From NCBI GenBank assembly GCA_025350285.1, contig JANXYE010000352.1:1-18377 (forward strand): a stretch of 18,377 bases of DNA. Direction: 5' to 3'. This document shows, one piece after another, positions 14,270-18,377 of the stretch. The position numbers were made by a program, and so were the translations under genes. This stretch comes from Chloroflexota bacterium. GTDB lineage: Bacteria; Chloroflexota; Dehalococcoidia; Tepidiformales; Tepidiformaceae. The notes below the pieces were generated by a model that saw only the letters and a program-made list of their open reading frames with translations, made no database searches and was not told where the DNA came from. The stretch's first letter is position 1. Every line of letters starts with the position of its first letter.

Positions 14270-15172
14270 ATGGTCAGCGCAGAGGCTAAACAGATCGTCG
14301 AACTACTTCGCACGCGGCCGGTGGCGGATACGAACGCCACGCTCGAAGAGATGCGGGCGGGCTATGAGGCGTTCGTTGCGATCGTCCCGATGGCGGCGGA
14401 CGTGGTCAGGCAGCCGGTAGACGCTGGCGGCGTCTCCGCCGAATGGATCTCAGCGCCCGGAGCCGATGCGTCACGGGCCGTGCTGTACGTGCATGGCGGC
14501 GGCTACGTTATCGGCAGCCTGAACACGCACCGGGAACTCTGCGGTCGCATCAGCCGGGCGTCCGGGGCGCGGGTGCTGGCTTTGGACTACCGGCTCGCCC
14601 CCGAACATCCCTTCCCGGCCGCCTTGGAAGACGCTGTGACGGGCTACCGCTGGCTGCTAGGGCAGAACATCGCCCCCGGCGCCATCGCCATCTCTGGGGA
14701 CTCCGCTGGCGGCGGGTTGACCATCGCGGCGCTCGTCGCGATTCGCGACCAGGGCCTGCCGATGGCCGCCTGCGGCGCCGTCCTCTCCCCCTGGATTGAC
14801 CTCGCGATCACCGGCGAATCGGTGAAGACGCGCGCCTCCATCGACCCGATGGTCGCGGGCGACGCGATCACGTTCATGGCCCAGGCCTACCTCGCCGGCA
14901 AAGACGCGAAGACGCCACTCGCCTCGCCGCTCTACGCGGACCTCGCGGGGCTGCCACCTCTACTCATCCAGGTTGGCACGAGCGAGACGCTCTTCGACGA
15001 CGCCGCCCGCCTCGACGCGGCCGCGAGGACGGCGGGCATGGAGGTCACGTTCGAGGCCTGGAACGAGATGGTCCACGTTTTCCAGTCGTTCGGGGCCTTG
15101 CTCCCGGAGGCGCTGGAAGCGACCGAGCGCATCGGCGCGTTCATCAAGACGAAGACGAGCCGCGCAGACTGA
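14270..15172 (+). CDS. Alpha/beta hydrolase, HSL family (lactone/ester hydrolase)
   Basis: The ATG at 14270 is chosen because GAGGAG (14257-14262) lies 7 bases upstream. The 300-residue protein has the hormone-sensitive-lipase family oxyanion motif VHGGGYVIGS (74-83), ALDYRLAPEHPFPAALED (104-121), the nucleophile elbow GDSAGG (S145) and the catalytic histidine in MVHVFQSF (H269). Acid candidates are in the segment VGTSETLFDDA (E239, D243, D244). It resembles monoterpene epsilon-lactone hydrolase and short-chain esterases. No signal peptide is present. The metallo-hydrolase gene 22 bases downstream is probably in the same transcript. The region upstream carries the octamer inverted repeat. Confidence 0.9.
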   Translation: MVSAEAKQIVELLRTRPVADTNATLEEMRAGYEAFVAIVPMAADVVRQPVDAGGVSAEWISAPGADASRAVLYVHGGGYVIGSLNTHRELCGRISRASGARVLALDYRLAPEHPFPAALEDAVTGYRWLLGQNIAPGAIAISGDSAGGGLTIAALVAIRDQGLPMAACGAVLSPWIDLAITGESVKTRASIDPMVAGDAITFMAQAYLAGKDAKTPLASPLYADLAGLPPLLIQVGTSETLFDDAARLDAAARTAGMEVTFEAWNEMVHVFQSFGALLPEALEATERIGAFIKTKTSRAD

Positions 15173-15194
15173 CGGCCCGGCCAGGAGAATCCGC

Positions 15195-16109
15195 ATGAAC
15201 ATCACGCTCGACTGGCTTGGCTGCGCGACCTTCCGCCTGACAATCGGCGAAACGGTGGTCTTCCTCGACGCCTACATGGACCGGGTGCCCTCGGCGCCGC
15301 CCGTGGGCCTGACCACCGCCGAGGTGACGAAGGCCGACTTCGTGCTCGTCGGCCACGCCCACTTCGACCACATCGCCGGGGCCGAGGTGATCGCCCGCAA
15401 CACGGGCGCCAAGGTCATCGGCTCGAACGAGACGGCCCGCGTGATGCGCGGCTACGACATCCCGGAGGGCCAGCTCTTGCGCTCGCAGGGCGGCGAACGC
15501 CACCGCCTGGCGGATGGCGTGACCGTGCGTGTTTTCCCGAGCCTCCATTCCTGCGTCTGGGTATCGTCCCGGCTGGACGCGAGTGGAGTGACGCTCGGGC
15601 ACTACGGCCTCTGCGAGCACGAACGCGCGGCGGTCGCGGCCGAATCGGGCCTCGGGACGGCCATCGGCGGCCTCGGTGGCGGCGATAGCGAGCTCGCCCG
15701 CCAAATGCGTGAACACCTGACGACGGCGGCCGGCAGCCGCGAAACGGGCGGCGCGCTGGCCTACCTGATCGAGACGCCAGTCGGCTCTATCTTCTGGCAG
15801 GACACCTCCGGATGCTGGACGGGCGTCCTCCAGAACATCCGCCCGGATGTCGCGATCATCGCGGCGGCCGGGCGCGGGAACATTGATGGCGAGCCGATCC
15901 AGGGCTCGTTGGCGCAATTCGTGGCGCGCGAAGCGGACCTGCTCCGTCCTCGCACCATCATCCTCGGCCACCACGACAACTGGATGCCACCGCTCACGAG
16001 CGAAGGCGGGACCGATGTGGAGCCCATTCGCGAAGAGTTGGCGCGGGTCGTGCCGACAGCGAAGCTGCTGGAGCCCGGCTATCTGGCGGGGACGCGGCTG
16101 CTGGCGTAG
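15195..16109 (+). CDS. Metallo-beta-lactamase fold hydrolase
   Basis: The ATG at 15195 follows AGGAGA closely. The 304-residue protein has the metal-binding motif HAHFDH (54-59) after VLVG, a further histidine in FPSLHSC (H118), an aspartate in FWQDTSG and a C-terminal LGHHDNW. Together these fit a binuclear zinc or iron site. The opening LDWLGCATFRL resembles the UlaG/YycJ-like "beta-lactamase-like" hydrolases rather than antibiotic-degrading enzymes. There is no signal peptide. It follows the lactone/ester hydrolase by 22 bases and likely forms an operon with it. The substrate is unknown; hydrolysis of a lactone, phosphoester or thioester is possible. Confidence 0.86.
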   Translation: MNITLDWLGCATFRLTIGETVVFLDAYMDRVPSAPPVGLTTAEVTKADFVLVGHAHFDHIAGAEVIARNTGAKVIGSNETARVMRGYDIPEGQLLRSQGGERHRLADGVTVRVFPSLHSCVWVSSRLDASGVTLGHYGLCEHERAAVAAESGLGTAIGGLGGGDSELARQMREHLTTAAGSRETGGALAYLIETPVGSIFWQDTSGCWTGVLQNIRPDVAIIAAAGRGNIDGEPIQGSLAQFVAREADLLRPRTIILGHHDNWMPPLTSEGGTDVEPIREELARVVPTAKLLEPGYLAGTRLLA

Positions 16110-16306
16110 GCCCTCATCCCCAGCCCTTCTCCCGACTTCGCGGGAGAAGGGAGGAGTGGTTTCGGTATTTCAAGCGCCTCTCCGCTTGTTTCTCCAGCAC
16201 GTTCCGGCACCCAGGATGGTTCCGCTACGCTCAGGGTCCACGGACGGGCGCACGCTCCTGGCGGGGCGGCCGCGGAGTCTGCGCCCCCTCCTCTCCCGAC
16301 TCTCGC
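16110..16306. other. Convergent intergenic region with a REP-like hairpin
   Basis: This 197-base stretch lies between two convergent genes. It begins with CCCTCATCCCCAGCCC and a perfect 11-bp stem, CCCTTCTCCCG (16124-16134) with CGGGAGAAGGG (16141-16151), around a 6-base loop. This looks like a mobile intergenic palindrome that also serves as a two-way transcription barrier. No T tract follows. No open frame with a ribosome binding site is seen in the rest. Confidence 0.65.
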
Positions 16307-17251
16307 CTAATAGGGCTGGTTCATTTCGAAAATGCGGCGGGGGTTCAAGACGGTCATCTGGTGGATGTTGGCGTCGCTCACGCCACGCTCCTTGAGCATC
16401 GGCACGATGTCGAGCGGGATGTGGGTGAAGTTCCACTTGTCGGTCCACTGGTCTAACAGCTCGGGCGCGAGCATGTCGAGATGGCAGGAGGCGTCGTGGC
16501 TGAGGGTGATGCGGTTCGCGTAGCCGCGCTCGACGAGGGCCGTGACCATATCGACGCGCTGTTCATCGGTGCGCGGCTGCGGCAGGCCGATGCGGTCCAT
16601 GCCGCAGAAGCTGCCGTTCTGGATGATCTCGTCCAGATAGTTGATGTCGGACGAGTCATCAGAGTGGCCGATGACGATCCGGCCGAGGTCGCAGCCTTCG
16701 TCCTTGAACACGCGCTGCTGGTCGAGGCCCGTGCGCGTCGCCGGGTGGGTGTGGGTGCAGATAGGCACGCCAGTGGCCCGGTGGGCCCGCGCGGAGGCGC
16801 GCAAGACGCGCTCGTTGATAGCGTCCATCTCCGGCTCGGTGGCGCACTTGATCACGTTCGCGCGGACGCCGGTGGTCGAGATGCCCTCGGTGATGTCCTT
16901 GATAAACAGGTCCGTCATCGCCGAATCCGGGCGGCCGAGGAAGTAGAACGGCCGCGCGTAGTAGAGGCCCGTCGGGACGATAATCTGCATTCCCGATTTT
17001 TGAGCGGCCTCCTGGATGAAGCCCGGGTCGCGGCCGAGGTCGATTGGCGTGAGGTCCACCATCGTCTTGACCCCCGCGGCAACGGCGGCCTTGAGCTTCG
17101 TGATCGCGTTCGCCATGAGCCCGGGGCGGTCGAAGAGCTCTGGGTACTGCTGGTACATCGGTGGCCAGAGCACCATGACGTGTTCGTGCATGAGCGTGAA
17201 GCCCATGTCGGCCGTATCGAGCGGCCCGGTGGCAGATTGGATGATGGTCAT
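16307..17251 (-). CDS. Phosphotriesterase-family metal-dependent hydrolase
   Basis: The ATG at 17251 is preceded on its strand by AAAGGGGG and gives 314 residues, the normal family length. The binuclear metal ligands of the family are visible: HEH (22-24) in FTLMHEHVMV, K135 in ANVIKCATE (the carbamylated lysine position), a histidine in CTHTHP (H167 or H169), H196 in VIGHSDD and D253 in LSHDASC. Members act as phosphotriesterases, lactonases or amidohydrolases. PTE-related bacterial proteins are often lactonases, so the name does not prove organophosphate activity. It is convergent with the MBL-fold gene. The frame stays open upstream to 17854, but that part is an antisense shadow. Confidence 0.9.
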   Translation of the reverse strand: MTIIQSATGPLDTADMGFTLMHEHVMVLWPPMYQQYPELFDRPGLMANAITKLKAAVAAGVKTMVDLTPIDLGRDPGFIQEAAQKSGMQIIVPTGLYYARPFYFLGRPDSAMTDLFIKDITEGISTTGVRANVIKCATEPEMDAINERVLRASARAHRATGVPICTHTHPATRTGLDQQRVFKDEGCDLGRIVIGHSDDSSDINYLDEIIQNGSFCGMDRIGLPQPRTDEQRVDMVTALVERGYANRITLSHDASCHLDMLAPELLDQWTDKWNFTHIPLDIVPMLKERGVSDANIHQMTVLNPRRIFEMNQPY

Positions 17252-17287
17252 GGCCGTCCCCCTTTTGTGGTGAGGGCGAACGATAGA

Positions 17288-17317
17288 GGGAAAAGCGGAA
17301 ACCGGAAAGCGGAAGAA
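17288..17317 (+). repeat. Period-7 purine array, GGAAAGC type
   Basis: After GGGAAAAGC (17288-17296) come GGAAACC, GGAAAGC and GGAAGAA in 7-base steps (17297-17317). The array sits between the divergent phosphotriesterase-family gene and the 95-residue gene. It shares the 7-base period with the GAGTTCC-type arrays but differs in sequence. Confidence 0.7.
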
Positions 17318-17352
17318 GGGGAAGGAACAGGCTCGGACGCGCCGTAGGGCTG

Positions 17353-17358
17353 TACACT
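17353..17358 (+). promoter_or_regulatory. Candidate -10 element for the small two-gene pair
   Basis: TACACT ends 7 bases before the ATG at 17366, with only GGGCCCC between. No Shine-Dalgarno sequence is present. The arrangement is like that before brnT and suggests a leaderless transcript. Confidence 0.35.
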
Positions 17359-17365
17359 GGGCCCC

Positions 17366-17653
17366 ATGGCATGGAAGACGGTCCAGGAGATACGCGACGC
17401 GCTCGCCGACATCAACGATCCGGCGGTGGACAAGCTCGACATTGAGGTGCGCCCCGACTCCACGGGAGAACCCGCGGTGTTCGTAACGGTTGTATTCCGG
17501 GACGCTGACCTGCGAGAGGGCTGGCTTCGAAGGAACGACCTTCGGGCCAGCATTCGCGCGCGTCTGGTCGAGTTCGTGCCTGAGCTCTGGCCCTTCGTGT
17601 GGTTCTCCGCGCAAACGGTAGCAGCCAATCCGTACGCGGCCCGAGCGCGGTGA
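17366..17653 (+). CDS. Uncharacterised 95-residue protein paired with a HEPN-like gene
   Basis: The product begins MAWKTVQEIRDALADI and has an alternating strand/helix pattern: a helix at 4-15, a strand IEVRPD, a strand AVFVTVVFRD (37-46), a basic helix with LRASIRARL, then ELWPFVWFSAQTV. It contains four Trp and no Cys. I do not recognise a named family. Its TGA overlaps the GTG of the next cistron (GTGA), so the two products are likely made in fixed ratio. Small coupled pairs with HEPN-type partners are often toxin-antitoxin or defence modules; that role here is inference only. Confidence 0.65.
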   Translation: MAWKTVQEIRDALADINDPAVDKLDIEVRPDSTGEPAVFVTVVFRDADLREGWLRRNDLRASIRARLVEFVPELWPFVWFSAQTVAANPYAARAR

Positions 17654-18142
17654 ATCTGCATCGCGATCTGCTGCGCCAATCGCGGACGCTGGCCCTGATC
17701 GATCCGCGCCGTCCGCAGCAGGCCAATCTCCGCCGTTCAATCTCGGCGGCCTACTACGCGCTCTTTCACTTACTGACGGACGAAGCTTCCCGCCGGATGA
17801 TGCGCGGCGCAGATCGCGGAACGCACCGAAACACTCTTCGCCGGGCCTTCGCACATGGGGAGATGCGCGCAGCGAGTCGGGCGTTCGTCTCGCCGAATCC
17901 GCCCGCCTGGCTCACAGTCACCGGTGTGAGGCCCTCGGCGGCACTTAGAATCGGCCGGAGCGTTTGAATCTCTCCAAGAGATTCGTCACGACGCGGACTA
18001 CAACCACGGCGTTTCATTCACGCGATCCAGTGCGCTCGAAGCAGTCGATCGTGCAGAAGAGGCATTCGCGGCGTGGGACGCGATCCATGGCCAGCCCGAC
18101 GCCGACCTCTTCCTGATCGCGCTCCTGGTCCGTCCGCGTTAG
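17650..18142 (+). pseudogene. HEPN-like helical protein, interrupted by one frameshift
   Basis: Translation from the GTG at 17650 gives a helical protein with NLHRDLLRQSRTLALI, RRSISAAYYALFHLLTDEAS and RGTHRNTLRRAFAHGEM, then stops at 17967. The next frame, entered by skipping one base between about 17930 and 17962, continues as AFESLQEIRHDADYNHG and FTRSSALEAVDRAEEAFAAW to the TAG at 18142. Together they make one protein of about 160 residues whose parts fit each other (AYYALFH in the first half, RHDADYNH in the second). HEPN-like proteins of this shape are usually RNases or their remnants. The break may be a real mutation, an assembly error or, less likely, programmed +1 frameshifting. Confidence 0.72.
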
Positions 18143-18377
18143 GCCCCGCCGCCGCCGGCGGCGCCGTAGGGTTCGGCCACCGGTTCCGGGAGATGGTGGC
18201 GGTGTTCGGCGGCGGGGACGGCCACCTTGCGCGAGCCCTTTTCGGCGACCCGGTAGACCAGCCCCTTACCGCGCGCCAGCTTCACTTGCGCATGAAGGGC
18301 GGGCAGGCTCGCGAAGAAGAAGGTGATCACGCCCATCAGCGGCCAGATTGCGAGCTGCGCAACCGCTTTCTTGCGGG
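18139..18377 (-). CDS. Probable membrane glycosyltransferase, C-terminal fragment
   Basis: The frame is open from the right edge of the window to the TAA at 18139-18141. It reads AIWPLMGVITFFFASLPALH, a hydrophobic helix, then AQVKLARGKGLVYRVAEKGS and a His/Pro/Gly-rich tail ending AAGGGGA. A last membrane helix followed by a basic cytoplasmic segment with LVYRVAEK recalls the C-terminus of processive family-2 glycosyltransferases (cellulose/hyaluronan synthase type). No catalytic residues lie in the window, so this is tentative. The ATG at 18336 is internal. The stop overlaps that of the convergent HEPN-like gene by 3 bases. Confidence 0.5.
   Translation of the reverse strand, partial: RKKAVAQLAIWPLMGVITFFFASLPALHAQVKLARGKGLVYRVAEKGSRKVAVPAAEHRHHLPEPVAEPYGAAGGGGA

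Noticed and set aside
17252..17854. Upstream extension of the phosphotriesterase-family frame by 201 codons
   Set aside because: It runs antisense through the 95-residue gene and the HEPN-like gene. The ATG at 17251 has a good ribosome binding site and gives the normal family length.

Overview
The window is high-GC bacterial DNA, most likely from an uncultured member of the Chloroflexota; an actinobacterium is the main alternative. The hints are a coenzyme F420 biosynthesis gene (cofH C-terminus), a lone class E/F-like sortase with a signal peptide, a lipobox-type ABC binding protein, GTG/TTG starts and GC-rich codon use. These are inferences from gene content. No rRNA or other phylogenetic marker is present.

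Region 1 (1-2471) starts with the 3' end of cofH. A BrnT-type toxin gene follows, then a chain of four start/stop-overlapping small antitoxin-like cistrons. The chain is a two-gene unit duplicated in tandem, and the second copy has decayed (one-base frameshift, then loss of homology). Next come a DUF1003 membrane protein and an 85-residue alanine-rich protein with 11-residue repeats and a C-terminal membrane segment.

Region 2 (2587-5484): a minus-strand pair encodes a 14-helix-type MFS drug exporter and a SAM-dependent methyltransferase. Divergent from it is a single-domain rhodanese.

Region 3 (5504-12281): a complete branched-chain amino acid/amide-type ABC transporter in the order binding lipoprotein, LivH, LivM, LivG, LivF, with a recognisable promoter, an inverted repeat in the leader and a strong intrinsic terminator between the binding protein and the permeases. 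The four membrane and ATPase genes overlap end to end. An alpha/beta hydrolase and a sortase-like protein follow on the same strand.

Region 4 (12288-17251) is rich in hydrolases: an amidase with a small CxxC protein just upstream of it, a lactone/ester hydrolase with a metallo-beta-lactamase-fold protein, and a phosphotriesterase-family metal hydrolase. With the Liv transporter this suggests uptake and hydrolysis of amides, esters or amino-acid-like compounds, but no substrate can be read from the sequence.

Region 5 (17366-18377): a small two-gene pair, an uncharacterised 95-residue protein plus a HEPN-like protein broken by a one-base frameshift. It converges on the 3' end of what looks like a membrane glycosyltransferase.

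The most unusual non-coding signal is a set of period-7 tandem arrays (GAGTTCC/CTCGGAA type and GGAAAGC type). They sit in four separate intergenic regions, some in opposing orientation so that they can form hairpins, and one runs directly into a start codon. An imperfect inverted repeat built from octamers (CTTGGCGG type) lies in the longest gene-free stretch, 13942-14269.
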